A stretch of 64,000 bases of DNA from contig CAYJLF010000003.1 in assembly GCA_964371055.1 (NCBI GenBank), positions 1 to 64,000 on the forward strand. Reading direction: 5' to 3'. This document shows, one piece after another, positions 23,713-32,164 of the stretch; within the stretch, counting starts at the first letter, position 1, and the number at the start of each line of letters is the position of its first letter. The translations under genes and the position numbers were made by a program. Under the pieces are notes generated by a model. That model was not told where the DNA came from, ran no database searches, and was given only the letters and a program-made list of their open reading frames with translations. This DNA is from CAYJLF01 sp964371055 (GTDB lineage: Bacteria > Eisenbacteria > RBG-16-71-46 > CAIMUX01).

Positions 23713-24276
23713 ATGGGGTACATCGCTTCCGATATAGGATCAATTCCGGTCGGCACATACCGCTGGTACCTTTTTCTACTTGAAGATGGGTGGCAGGACG
23801 ACCTCCGGTCCGAACTGTCCGCAAACTTCGAGAAGCTGTCAGGCGCCGTGGGTCCCGAGGTCCTGGTAGTTCGTGGACATGACCGGGAGCAGTTCGCCGA
23901 GCAGGTCCGCAACTTCTATGCGATGGCCCTGGCCCGCAGTGGCTTTCTTCCAGGGGTGGTCCTGCCTGCCTTGTTGCTGACTGACATCCCGCCACGGGTC
24001 CTACAGACCGGCGAGGCGCCTGCTTCCGATGGCAGGGCTCTTGTCTTCTCTTTGGCAGAGCTCAGTAAGCAGCCCGGATCAATTCCTGAGTTTCTGAAGC
24101 GACTGGTCGCTTGTGTGCGGCACGACGACGGCCTCGGGATACTTAAGCAGGGTTCCGAAGGTGGAATCCGCCGCGTTTGGTCTTGGCTATCGAGGTACAT
24201 CGACCTCAAGCCTGGGATCTTTGGGTTCGGTGTCGACGTCAAGCGGATAGTCGACGACTTGGCGAATCGTGGGTAG
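23713..24276 (+). CDS. Hypothetical protein
   Basis: 187 residues from the ATG after AAGGAGG. Soluble alpha/beta protein. A Trp/Tyr-rich start (IPVGTYRWYLFLLEDGW) is followed by a strand-helix pattern (EVLVVRGHDREQFAEQVRNFYAMAL, LPALLLTDIPPRVLQ, ALVFSLAEL), then helices and a Trp-containing C-terminus. No known family or catalytic motif. Single-gene cassette. Confidence 0.55.
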   Translation: MGYIASDIGSIPVGTYRWYLFLLEDGWQDDLRSELSANFEKLSGAVGPEVLVVRGHDREQFAEQVRNFYAMALARSGFLPGVVLPALLLTDIPPRVLQTGEAPASDGRALVFSLAELSKQPGSIPEFLKRLVACVRHDDGLGILKQGSEGGIRRVWSWLSRYIDLKPGIFGFGVDVKRIVDDLANRG

Positions 24277-24333
24277 TGCAGGGTCCATCACCGCGGCACT
24301 GCGTGAGGAGTGTCACCAAGGTGGCCGCAATCC

Positions 24334-24401
24334 GGCCAACAAAGTAGTGAACCAGTCGGCCGTCGCTTCGCGCCGTCCGCTGGTTACGACTGGCGTTGGG
24401 C
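24334..24401 (+). other. attC site (epsilon class)
   Basis: GGCCAAC to GTTGGGC. Arms GTGAACCAGTCGGCCG and CCGTCCGCTGGTTACG. Confidence 0.85.
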
Positions 24402-24447
24402 TGTCGGGGCCGAGGGCAAGTGCTCAGTCATCGGAGGATGTCTAGGG

Positions 24448-25011
24448 ATGTCACTAGATGCGACCGGTATAGCGTCGGGACGGGATCGGCGCGGGTATCC
24501 GGAGCCCTCACCCGATCCAGCTCCACTCGGGGCACCGGAATCGTCCAGGGGTGACCCTGCGGATTCGCCGACGGAGCCACGGCAACACGCAGCGAAACGG
24601 GATGCCGCACTATTTGTTGCGCTCGAGCATGTGCGCGTAATGGCCAACCAAGCAGCCGAGGTCAGGATGCGCAACTTCTACTTCTTTGTTCTGTTGACGA
24701 GCGCCCTAGTTGCAGGCTACGCAGGGCTTACTTTCGAGCGACGTATCCTGCTCGAAGCAGCCGGCGTTGCCATAAGCGTGCTCTTCCTGGGACTTGACAT
24801 CCGGGCGCGCGGCATCCTTCAAAGGTGCCTCGATCAGCTTTCGGCTCTTGAGCCGCTCGTATGGCGCCTGGCCGCGGTTCCTGGCTGGACACCACACCCG
24901 CCAAATGGAGGGTGGAGCGTCCTGACTCATAAGTGGATCTACAGGGCACTGCTGGTGCTCGTTGGCGGAGCCTCACTCGCTGCCTTGGTGTATAGATGGG
25001 CGCGCCAGTAG
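24448..25011 (+). CDS. Three-TM membrane protein
   Basis: 187 residues from the ATG 10 bases after GGAGG. A disordered Pro/Ser-rich N-terminal tail (about 45 residues) leads to an amphipathic helix (RDAALFVALEHVRVMANQAAEVRMRNFYFF), two hydrophobic spans (FVLLTSALVAGYAGL, AAGVAISVLFLGLDI), a Trp-rich loop and a third span (ALLVLVGGASLAALVY). This resembles RipA-like small membrane proteins. No enzymatic domain. Single-gene cassette. Confidence 0.6.
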   Translation: MSLDATGIASGRDRRGYPEPSPDPAPLGAPESSRGDPADSPTEPRQHAAKRDAALFVALEHVRVMANQAAEVRMRNFYFFVLLTSALVAGYAGLTFERRILLEAAGVAISVLFLGLDIRARGILQRCLDQLSALEPLVWRLAAVPGWTPHPPNGGWSVLTHKWIYRALLVLVGGASLAALVYRWARQ

Positions 25012-25054
25012 CCACGCTCGCCAGGAAGCATGTGGGCAAGTGTTCTGGGTGTCA

Positions 25055-25155
25055 GCCCAACAAGCGCCTGAAGCAGTCGGCGGGCCTGGCTCGGTGCGGG
25101 GGCGGTAGGAGCGGACGAGGCAGTCGCCCGCCGCTGCTTAGTCGCAGCGTTAGCT
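25055..25155 (+). other. attC site (eta-like, 101 bp)
   Basis: GCCCAAC to GTTAGCT. Arms GCGCCTGAAGCAGTCGGCGGG and CCCGCCGCTGCTTAGTCGC. Confidence 0.85.
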
Positions 25156-25533
25156 GCGAAGCAGTCAGATAGGGTTCGGACGTGGTGTTGGCAGGGTGGC
25201 CGGTTGGGGGTTGTTCGGGGTGACGGAAGGTGCAGCGACCGGGGAAGGGGCGCGGGCCGTGCGAGTGCCGCCGCGTTGCCGAGAGACGCCGACGCGGTGG
25301 ACTTCGGCGCGGTCTCTTGGAGCCGTCCGCTGGCTCTGGCGAGGAACGAAGTGAACGCTGGGACCTGGGGCGCACTTTTCTGGAGCCGTTCGCACGTCCG
25401 GTCGGCAACGCGGCCGGCGAGAGTTCGGGGGCGTGACTCGTGCGGCCCGCGCCTGTTGGCGTCCGCCTGGAGCCTTCGATCGACCGTCGCGGATGTTGCC
25501 GGGGCTCGTGGAGGCGAGATCGAGGGACGGAGG
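25156..25533 (+). other. ORF-poor cassette B2
   Basis: Second copy of cassette B, near-identical to 2699-3079 from its first base. A TTG frame (25204-25539, 111 codons) is open, as in B1, but the changes between copies are mostly amino-acid changing, so I do not call a gene. Nothing else recognised in these 378 bases. Confidence 0.6.
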
Positions 25534-25632
25534 TGCTAACCACGCACTGCAGCAGCCGGCCGTCGCGCAGCAGAGCAATGACGACGGAGCGTCCAGTAAG
25601 CGCGCCGTCCGCTGCTGACTGCGGCGTTGGGC
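25534..25632 (+). other. attC site (zeta class, 99 bp)
   Basis: TGCTAAC to GTTGGGC. Partner of the site at 3080, with the same length and arms. Confidence 0.85.
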
Positions 25633-25665
25633 GTACTTACACCTGCAGTTGCTGAGGGACAAGGC

Positions 25666-26460
25666 ATGACAAACGACGGCGCAAATACATCTGGCGGCAT
25701 GGCAGATGGCGCAGCCAGGCCAGGCACAACGACACACGAGGGCCCACGTCGGTCAAAGCGACAGTGGATCGGTCTTGCTATCACCACAGTACTTGGCATA
25801 GCGGCCACGTTTGCCGTCGGAATGTACCAACTCAATCGAGCTGAGAGACAGGCTATCCTAGCGGCTCAGGAGCGTGCTCGCTCAGTGCGAGAAAGCATCG
25901 TTTCCATAGTGGAAGAGCACATGCTAAATGGCAAGTCGATCGATCTTCCTAGATTGGCCCGCCTCATCGATCAGAGGCGTCGGTCAGAGGGTGTTGACGT
26001 GGCGATTACGCTCGCAGAGGTAATCGAGCAGGCCGAGTTCAACACGTTGAACAGCCGCTACTTAACCTTCCAAAGAAAGGAAGAGATCAAGCCGGTATTT
26101 GACTCACTGTACACCGCTCTTGCGTCCGCGGCGTTCGCTCCGTACCCGCGCGAGACGCCCAACTCCGATCTCCTGAACTCGATCGCGGCACGCGTTCAGG
26201 AGTCCAAGACTGCCGAGGCTCTAGAAGGCCTAAAGCGGCTCCAGGAAGCTCACGCGCACGACGTGACGGCCGCCGTGGAGGGGCGCAATCAGCGATCCTT
26301 TGAGGATTCCCTACGCCAGCTTGCGAAGAGCCCGACCCGGCTCCTCATCATTGTCCTTTTCATCGCTGCCAATATCATCGTCTTCATCACTCTCTTCCCC
26401 GGCAACTACCGACTCAGGCGGGCCCTGACGACGCTGCTCTTCCCGTGGCGTGGATGGTGA
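25666..26460 (+). CDS. Membrane protein with N- and C-terminal anchors
   Basis: 264 residues from the ATG after GAGGGACAAGG. A 30-residue polar N-terminus, one TM segment (IGLAITTVLGIAATFAVGMY), about 170 residues of charged helices (a coiled-coil-like start AERQAILAAQERARSV), then a second TM segment (LLIIVLFIAANIIVFITLF) near the end. The topology puts the helical domain on one side of the membrane. Family unknown. Single-gene cassette. Confidence 0.6.
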   Translation: MTNDGANTSGGMADGAARPGTTTHEGPRRSKRQWIGLAITTVLGIAATFAVGMYQLNRAERQAILAAQERARSVRESIVSIVEEHMLNGKSIDLPRLARLIDQRRRSEGVDVAITLAEVIEQAEFNTLNSRYLTFQRKEEIKPVFDSLYTALASAAFAPYPRETPNSDLLNSIAARVQESKTAEALEGLKRLQEAHAHDVTAAVEGRNQRSFEDSLRQLAKSPTRLLIIVLFIAANIIVFITLFPGNYRLRRALTTLLFPWRGW

Positions 26461-26498
26461 CGCCCGTGCCGCCGGGAGAACCCGCCTTGAAATTCCGC

Positions 26499-26596
26499 GC
26501 CCAACCAGTTGTTGCAGCAGATGGCCGTCGCCCGCAGCCGCCGCGGCACGGAGGACTCCGTGGGGGCCCCGGCCACAGCTGAACACCGCGTTCGGC
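26499..26596 (+). other. attC site (beta class, 98 bp)
   Basis: GCCCAAC to GTTCGGC. Arms CAGTTGTTGCAGCAGATGGCCG and CGGCCACAGCTGAACACCG. Confidence 0.85.
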
Positions 26597-26617
26597 GTAT
26601 CTTGAAGGGAGGCGTCT

Positions 26618-27883
26618 TTGAAGCTCGATGATCGCCAGCTGATCACATACCTCGCCAACGTACTTCATGTCGCTCGGGCGGACGGTGTGTTGACGCCCCA
26701 GGAACAATCGACGATGGAGTCGATCCGCCTGGCTACAGGAGCGAAGAAGGGCCCCTACACCGCGGCGTCACGCGCTGCCGAGTCCCCTTCGTACTCGCTA
26801 CTGCCGGTCGGGACGTTTGCCACAAGAGTCGCCAACCTGGAGGACATGTTCCGGATCTCCTTCAGCGATGGCGATATCTTCGGTGCTGAGAAGTCTCTGC
26901 TGGAGGCATTTGCCAGCGCGATTGGAGTCTTGCCCTCTCAACTGGAACTGATTCAGACAGAGATCATTTCTGAGTTGGGTAGCGCCCCAACGCTTGCCGC
27001 GTGCGTTGGCTGCGGTGCGACGCTCCCAGATGGCGCCCGATTCTGCGCGGGATGCGGAACGGCTGTGTCGGTGTCGATCGAAGCGACAGTCGTATCCTAC
27101 GAGATCCCAACATCCGGTTGTGCCATCGAGTTTGCCGAGTCAACAGCCGCGAGTTTTCAGGACGCGCTGCAGCTGGCAAAGGCATCTCCTGCGTTCCAGA
27201 CATGCATCAAGGGCAAGAAGACGTGGTATCTCGTCAGCTATCCGAAAGAGGAGTTCACCGCCGCCGCCAAGCTGGCTACTCTGCTTGGCGGCATGCGCAA
27301 TCGTCGTTCCTTCCTGGACGGGCAGGAGGTCAGCTGGGACGAACTCTTCGGTTTCACGTGGTGCGCAAACGAACGGGCTAATGCATACCGTCCCCCGCTG
27401 TATTGCTTTGGCAAGGATGACAACAGACTGAATCCGTGGGGCTGCAAGAACGCCGGACTTGAATGGACCGAGTGGGCTGACTGGTTCTCCTACGGTCGTT
27501 GGGAAAGTTCCGGAGTCTTGCGAAAGACCAGTGTATTTGTCTTCGACAAGGAGAGGATTCGACACGAGCTGTCGTCCAATCTCCATCGGTTCCGCTTCTG
27601 CCCCCACATCCGGCAACCGCTGATCGAGGCCATCTTGGCCGCGTTGCCAGCCAGAGTGCAGGTCGAAAAGGGAGGTTCCTGGGCGTACGCCGAGAACTAC
27701 GACGAGCGCCCCGGATCAATACGAATCAAAGAAACTGAGACGTCGGATGGCTACTCGTTTACCAAGGAGTTCTGGACCGATGGAGTGCGTCCTCGCGGCT
27801 TGGTAGCTCTTCGCGGGGTGCTCTCTGCGGCCTTTCAGTCGGTTGGCGTCGACGCGAGTGTGCTCAATGCTATCACGGGTTGA
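26618..27883 (+). CDS. TerB-like domain plus zinc-ribbon protein
   Basis: 421 residues from the TTG after AAGGGAGG. Residues about 1-110 look TerB-like: LANVLHVARADGVLTPQEQSTMESI, then FRISFSDGDIFGAEKSLLEAFASAIG with acidic residues. A zinc ribbon follows (CVGCGATLPDGARFCAGCG, about 129-147). The remaining 270 residues are Trp/Tyr-rich alpha/beta with no known family. TerB-type domains appear in tellurite-resistance and stress or phage-response modules. Single-gene cassette; role unknown. Confidence 0.6.
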   Translation: MKLDDRQLITYLANVLHVARADGVLTPQEQSTMESIRLATGAKKGPYTAASRAAESPSYSLLPVGTFATRVANLEDMFRISFSDGDIFGAEKSLLEAFASAIGVLPSQLELIQTEIISELGSAPTLAACVGCGATLPDGARFCAGCGTAVSVSIEATVVSYEIPTSGCAIEFAESTAASFQDALQLAKASPAFQTCIKGKKTWYLVSYPKEEFTAAAKLATLLGGMRNRRSFLDGQEVSWDELFGFTWCANERANAYRPPLYCFGKDDNRLNPWGCKNAGLEWTEWADWFSYGRWESSGVLRKTSVFVFDKERIRHELSSNLHRFRFCPHIRQPLIEAILAALPARVQVEKGGSWAYAENYDERPGSIRIKETETSDGYSFTKEFWTDGVRPRGLVALRGVLSAAFQSVGVDASVLNAITG

Positions 27884-27899
27884 GTGGCTGATCCGGGAC

Positions 27900-27971
27900 G
27901 CCGAACAGAGCGCTGCACCATGCGGTCCATCCGCTTCGCGGCCGGCCCGATGGTGAGCGCCGGCGTTGTGC
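27900..27971 (+). other. attC site (72 bp)
   Basis: GCCGAAC to GTTGTGC. Arms GCGCTGCACCATGCGG and CGATGGTGAGCGCCG. Confidence 0.8.
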
Positions 27972-27987
27972 GGTAAGGGGAGATCAC

Positions 27988-28590
27988 TTGGATTCCCAGA
28001 AAGACATCTTTCGGCACAGACGGTTCGACACGCCGGCGTATCTTATCTGGGTCGGTGCAAAGCCCATAGTAGGGGCCAAGGGAAAACCTGCATACATGGA
28101 GGCCGTTGCGGCGGAGGCCCGCAACGTCGTGGAACGGGCCATCGACCAGCCAGACGTTGAAATTGAAGTGCTGTACGCCACTCGAGGAAACCCAAACGTC
28201 AGGGCTGACGTCGATAACATCCTCAAGCCCACGCTCGACGCTCTCAAGGGCATCGTCTACGCGGACGACCGGCAGGTGCGGTCCGTGACGGCGACGGTCT
28301 TCGACCTGGATGTTGGTGCCGTGGTCGCTGGCAGGGTGGAGTACTACGGCAAGCTGTTCCTGAGCGGGAATCCAGACATGCTCCTGATCTGCGTGTACTC
28401 AGATTCTAGGCTCCAATTCCTGGGCGGCGAGGCTGCCATCCGTGAGAATAGGCTTCGTGACTGGGAGTCCAGACAACCCGGCTCGAGGACCTTGGAGCCG
28501 TGCTCCGCACAACCACTGCCTGCAGCGGTCGGTCGGCGCCGCTGGCTCCGGGCTGTCCGCCGACTACTCGGTGGCGCCGTCCGCCGCTGA
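27988..28590 (+). CDS. RusA-like Holliday-junction resolvase
   Basis: 200 residues from the TTG after AAGGGGAG. The RusA signature is clear: RADVDNILKPTLDALKGIVYADDRQVRSV supplies the catalytic Asp residues (D-x-D-N-x-x-K-x-x-x-D-A and the later DD pair). RusA cuts four-way DNA junctions and is normally phage-borne, so a cassette copy is unusual. The last about 35 codons run into the attC, so the natural C-terminus is attC-encoded. Normal RusA is about 120 residues; the rest is an unassigned C-terminal extension. Confidence 0.8.
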   Translation: MDSQKDIFRHRRFDTPAYLIWVGAKPIVGAKGKPAYMEAVAAEARNVVERAIDQPDVEIEVLYATRGNPNVRADVDNILKPTLDALKGIVYADDRQVRSVTATVFDLDVGAVVAGRVEYYGKLFLSGNPDMLLICVYSDSRLQFLGGEAAIRENRLRDWESRQPGSRTLEPCSAQPLPAAVGRRRWLRAVRRLLGGAVRR

Positions 28591-28604
28591 GGCATACGTT
28601 AGCC
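28507..28604 (+). other. attC site (beta-like, 98 bp)
   Basis: GCACAAC to GTTAGCC. Arms CACTGCCTGCAGCGGTCGG and CCGTCCGCCGCTGAGGC. Contains the end of the RusA-like gene. Confidence 0.8.
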
Positions 28605-28636
28605 GCAGGGCGGATCCCGGCAGTAGGAGGAATGAA

Positions 28637-29590
28637 TTGTCAGAAGAGCCAAAGAATCCGGTGAACGGGGGTACACAGAGACGTGTCATCGGTGTGAGTT
28701 GCATCACGATACTGATTCTGTGCGGTGCGTCGGACGCTCAGGCGGGTAGGAGAGCGGACCTGACCGCGCGCCTGAGGGCAGAGACAACCGCACTTCCTTC
28801 GCTCGCCACGACGACGTCGGCGGATGAAGCGGCGACCCTCCGGGTGCTGCTAACCACTCTCGACACGCTTCTAACCGAGTACCCAGGTGATGCGACATCT
28901 CCATCTTGGAGGCGAAACCGAAACGAATACGCCGCGCGGCGTCTTCGGTGCCTCGCCCTGCTAACCGTGGATAGCCTTCTGGCGCTACGACGTACGGTGC
29001 CTCAGATGTCCTCGGGTCGGACTGACCTTGCGGCATCAGCCGATCTAATTGTCTCCGCTTTGTCTAGGCTCCAGACCGCAGAGGACTCAACGGGCGCGTT
29101 CCTGGCGAGGTACCCAAATGACCCCTCCACCGCGCGACTCCGCGCCGCAGCAGACAGTCTTGCTCCAGAACGCAGCCGGGCTGAATCGCTCGCATTCACC
29201 GCGAGTCTGGCCGCCATTGCTGTCATAGAGGAGACGGCTTCGACGATGTGTTTTCACATCCGTCAGCTGTGGGATGTCTCGATCACGCTAGGTCGAGACC
29301 CGTCCGTAGAGATATCCAAGGTCCTTCGTCAGGCTGAAGAGACTTCTGGTCCTGCATTCGAGCAGGGGCTGGCCGCGATACGACGCGTCATGGGGTGCCT
29401 CCGGGACTGGGGCGCCGCGAATCCGCAACTGCATGCAGCCCTGCAAGACGCATATCTCGTGAGCGTCGCGCACCTTGACCTGGCTCGCCACCCCCGGGGC
29501 AGCCTACTGACCTTCACAAAGGAGGCAAACGAGTACGCAGCGAAGTCTACGGAGGCCACACGAAGAATCCAACTTCTGAGTGGCCAGTAG
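28637..29590 (+). CDS. Exported helical protein
   Basis: 317 residues from the TTG six bases after TAGGAGG. An N-terminal hydrophobic segment (VIGVSCITILILCGASDAQAG) is a signal peptide preceded by an 18-residue polar tail. The mature part is Ala/Leu/Arg-rich helices with repeated LTxLDTLLxxYPGD-like segments (DTLLTEYPGDATS, GAFLARYPNDPST), suggesting TPR-like hairpins. Function unknown. Single-gene cassette. Confidence 0.6.
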   Translation: MSEEPKNPVNGGTQRRVIGVSCITILILCGASDAQAGRRADLTARLRAETTALPSLATTTSADEAATLRVLLTTLDTLLTEYPGDATSPSWRRNRNEYAARRLRCLALLTVDSLLALRRTVPQMSSGRTDLAASADLIVSALSRLQTAEDSTGAFLARYPNDPSTARLRAAADSLAPERSRAESLAFTASLAAIAVIEETASTMCFHIRQLWDVSITLGRDPSVEISKVLRQAEETSGPAFEQGLAAIRRVMGCLRDWGAANPQLHAALQDAYLVSVAHLDLARHPRGSLLTFTKEANEYAAKSTEATRRIQLLSGQ

Positions 29591-29607
29591 CTCCTACCCA
29601 TGTGTCT

Positions 29608-29675
29608 GGCTAACGAACCCATGAACCCGCCGAACTCCGCTTCGCTCCGTTCGCGGGTTATGGCCAGCGTTAGCC
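29608..29675 (+). other. attC site (delta class)
   Basis: GGCTAAC to GTTAGCC. Arms CATGAACCCGCCGAA and TTCGCGGGTTATGG. A good model of the IS-interrupted site. Confidence 0.9.
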
Positions 29676-29722
29676 ACCGCAACTCAGAGAGGGCGAATGC
29701 GTCCGGGCCCCGGGGAGATCAA

Positions 29723-30475
29723 ATGACGTTGCAGAGAGGGTGGTTCTTGCAGCGGGGAATCGGGCACCTTGCCTTGGTCCTCGCCTGTGGTCTTGCCTTG
29801 TCCTGTGCGGGTGCGCCAAGAAGGGTGCGTCCACTCCCGCTTGCCAACCGTCTCTCGCTGTCAACGAGCGTATCGGACTTGACCGGAACCGGGGCCGACG
29901 CTGGCTTCCGCGCTGCTGTGGAGGACCTGCTGCAACGGGACATTCTCTATGAGATTGTCCTGCCACAGGCCAGAACCGACCCGTTTATGCGGAAGCGACT
30001 GCCGGACGTCGTACTCCGTGTTGGCCCGAATCCGTTTCGACCGGTGCCGTCAGGAGCGACGCCGTCACTTGCCGTCCCCGTTGACTTGGAACGCGCCCAG
30101 TACGAGCCTTACGACGTGGTCGCCGACATGCTCCATGACTTTGTCCTTCTTGGGACTCTTGGCTATCTGCTGGGTAGACGGGCAGACAACGTCTTCGTGG
30201 CGTCGATTCAGTATCGCTGCAACTTGAAGTCCTGTGGACAAGATGAGCCCGTTCTCGTCAGTGTCGCGCGCGAGGGAGATGTCAGAACAGAGTCCCGACA
30301 GATCCTCTTCACGCGGCTCAATCGAGACGCCGGAATGTCATACTTGTTCCAACTGGCAGAGGCGCTAGCTGATAAGGAGCTGGTCGAGTTCCCCGTTCAG
30401 GAGTTCCGCGCCCGAACAGTGGAGAAGGTGATGGAGTTGTTGCCTGATGTCCCGGAACCAAGCTCTCCAAATTGA
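29723..30475 (+). CDS. Putative lipoprotein
   Basis: 250 residues from the ATG after GGGGAG. The signal LALVLACGLALSCAGAP ends at an LSC lipobox (about residue 28). The mature domain has a strand-rich core with an FR/P-rich region and a possible short hydrophobic helix (MLHDFVLLGTLGYLL). No family recognised. An envelope role is likely. Single-gene cassette. Confidence 0.6.
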   Translation: MTLQRGWFLQRGIGHLALVLACGLALSCAGAPRRVRPLPLANRLSLSTSVSDLTGTGADAGFRAAVEDLLQRDILYEIVLPQARTDPFMRKRLPDVVLRVGPNPFRPVPSGATPSLAVPVDLERAQYEPYDVVADMLHDFVLLGTLGYLLGRRADNVFVASIQYRCNLKSCGQDEPVLVSVAREGDVRTESRQILFTRLNRDAGMSYLFQLAEALADKELVEFPVQEFRARTVEKVMELLPDVPEPSSPN

Positions 30476-30483
30476 GCTGCGGC

Positions 30484-30545
30484 CGGCTAACCGGGGCGTG
30501 CACCTGTCATCCGCTTCGCGTCTGCAGGTGACGCCCGGCGTTAGC
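30484..30545 (+). other. attC site (alpha class)
   Basis: GGCTAAC to GTTAGCT. Arms GGGCGTGCACCTG and CAGGTGACGCCC. Confidence 0.9.
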
Positions 30546-30559
30546 TGTAAGGGGAGGCG

Positions 30560-31099
30560 ATGACGCTTGACGACCTGAATCAGCTACTGTCCGTTGCGGA
30601 GCACGGGGCCACGATACTCGCCCTGATACTCGGCGGTTGGTGGGCAGTTCACCGGTACATTCTCAGTCGGGAGAGGGAGTGGAATCTCACGATAGACGTC
30701 ACGCCGACCTTCCTGTCCTATACCGAGGACGCTCGTCTCCTTTGCGCATCGATCACGATAGCGAACATCGGCAAGGTGCGCGCGTTGGCCGGAGAGAAGG
30801 GCTGTTGGTTCTCCCTCCGTGAACTGCCAGGAGGCCTGGCTGTGGGATCAACCCCGCACTGGTTGGACGGCAGGCGCGTCGTGGAGTCACTCTCGGTCAT
30901 CCCGCACGCGAACCCCAATCACGTAGGCCAAATGGCACCGCTAGACAAGAACTACATCATCGAGCCCGGAGCCGAGTTCATCGAGACCGTCAACGTGATC
31001 GTCCCCAGTGGAGGCATCCTGATGGCGGAGGTGGGGTTCAATGCCGGTCGTGACGAGTTTGCGGTTTGGACCTACAAGGTGTGGCGGGTTCCCGAGTAG
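30560..31099 (+). CDS. Single-pass membrane protein with beta-rich domain
   Basis: 179 residues from the ATG after GGGGAGG. One TM helix (ATILALILGGWWAVHRYIL, about 17-35) is followed by a beta-rich domain (WNLTIDVTPTFLSY, LLCASITIANIGKVRA, VNVIVPSGGILMAEVGFN, FAVWTYKVWRV). Similar TM-plus-beta-sandwich proteins of unknown role are common among cassette genes. Single-gene cassette. Confidence 0.6.
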   Translation: MTLDDLNQLLSVAEHGATILALILGGWWAVHRYILSREREWNLTIDVTPTFLSYTEDARLLCASITIANIGKVRALAGEKGCWFSLRELPGGLAVGSTPHWLDGRRVVESLSVIPHANPNHVGQMAPLDKNYIIEPGAEFIETVNVIVPSGGILMAEVGFNAGRDEFAVWTYKVWRVPE

Positions 31100-31149
31100 C
31101 GGAGGAGTGGTGTGGCCAACCGGAGTGGCGATGGCAGTGGCTGCAGCGC

Positions 31150-31262
31150 AGCTAACAACCGCTTCCACCAGCCGATCGCTGTTGTCACGCCGCTTGGGGC
31201 AAGCGGCGCGCCAACCCGTCACTTCGCTCCGGACGCGGGCGCTGGTGAAGCGGGCGTTAGAT
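31150..31262 (+). other. attC site (gamma class, 113 bp)
   Basis: AGCTAAC to GTTAGAT. Arms GCTTCCACCAGC and GCTGGTGAAGC with the inner GCCGCTTGGGGCAAGCGGC palindrome. Confidence 0.85.
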
Positions 31263-31275
31263 CACGAGAGGCGAG

Positions 31276-32046
31276 ATGACCGAGGCCGGTAACAGCGGTC
31301 CCAGAGGCATTCCAGTCTTCTCCGACGACCGTAACAGACTACTAGTTGATCCGGTGGCTGGCGCCCCATCCCGGACCGACTGGCATCCGGCCAATCGTGC
31401 GGCCGAGAATCTCTGGCGGTGCCTGGAGTGCCTCCGCGACGTCCGGACTCTCCTCCACGGGCGCGGGTTGCCCGTCTCGGAGCGGGAGGCGCGCCGGTGC
31501 GTGAAGTTACTCATAACGCCCCTCTTCTCCTTTGCGGAAGCGGTCAAGACCTTGATCGACCATGTCGAAGCGAATCCAGAGAGCCGGGCGAAGCTGTCCG
31601 CGGAACAGGTCAAGGTGGTTGTGGCCCTGAAGGCGCAACTCATTGTGGCCCTGCCGATCGGCCCGGGTGGACTTCTGCGTCGACTCCGAGACAAGACGGG
31701 AGCGCATCTCGACCGGCAGATGAGTCCGCGAGAGATCCAGAAGCTCCTCATGGCCGCTGACCCCGGGACGGTAGGCGCTTGGTTGCATCAGGGCATGATC
31801 CTGCTATCCGGACTTCTCGACTTCGACATCTACGCATGGTCGGCCGGCGATTGCCCCGCCGGGTACGTCAAACTGATGACTTGCGAGCCCATGCTCGTAA
31901 CCCTGGCGATGGACGGCACAATAGCCCGACAGATCGTGGGCGTCGAGGTCTCCCGGTCACCGAAGTACGAACTCGCCCAAGTCATTCAGGAGGTTGCGCG
32001 CATGACGCAATGGATGTTCAACTTGCCGACGGCAACCGGCACGTAG
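31276..32046 (+). CDS. Helical protein with HEPN-like motif
   Basis: 256 residues. A largely helical protein. LRRLRDKTGAHLDRQM contains R138-x5-H144, compatible with the RX4-6H motif of HEPN domains, in a setting (acidic/basic helices, then MILLSGLLDFDIYAW) like Cthe_2314-type HEPNs. The N-terminal 30 residues are disordered. Assignment is tentative. Single-gene cassette. Confidence 0.5.
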   Translation: MTEAGNSGPRGIPVFSDDRNRLLVDPVAGAPSRTDWHPANRAAENLWRCLECLRDVRTLLHGRGLPVSEREARRCVKLLITPLFSFAEAVKTLIDHVEANPESRAKLSAEQVKVVVALKAQLIVALPIGPGGLLRRLRDKTGAHLDRQMSPREIQKLLMAADPGTVGAWLHQGMILLSGLLDFDIYAWSAGDCPAGYVKLMTCEPMLVTLAMDGTIARQIVGVEVSRSPKYELAQVIQEVARMTQWMFNLPTATGT

Positions 32047-32064
32047 GACGATGGCCCGGTCGGG

Positions 32065-32132
32065 ATCTAACAACCGCATGCACCTGCTGGCCGCGGCTTC
32101 GCCGTGCCCACAGGTGATGCGGAGCGTTAGAG
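32065..32132 (+). other. attC site (alpha-like)
   Basis: ATCTAAC to GTTAGAG. Arms CCGCATGCACCTGCTGG and CCACAGGTGATGCGG. Confidence 0.85.
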
Positions 32133-32164
32133 ACCGTGACCGATCAAAGGGGGCATGTACCATA

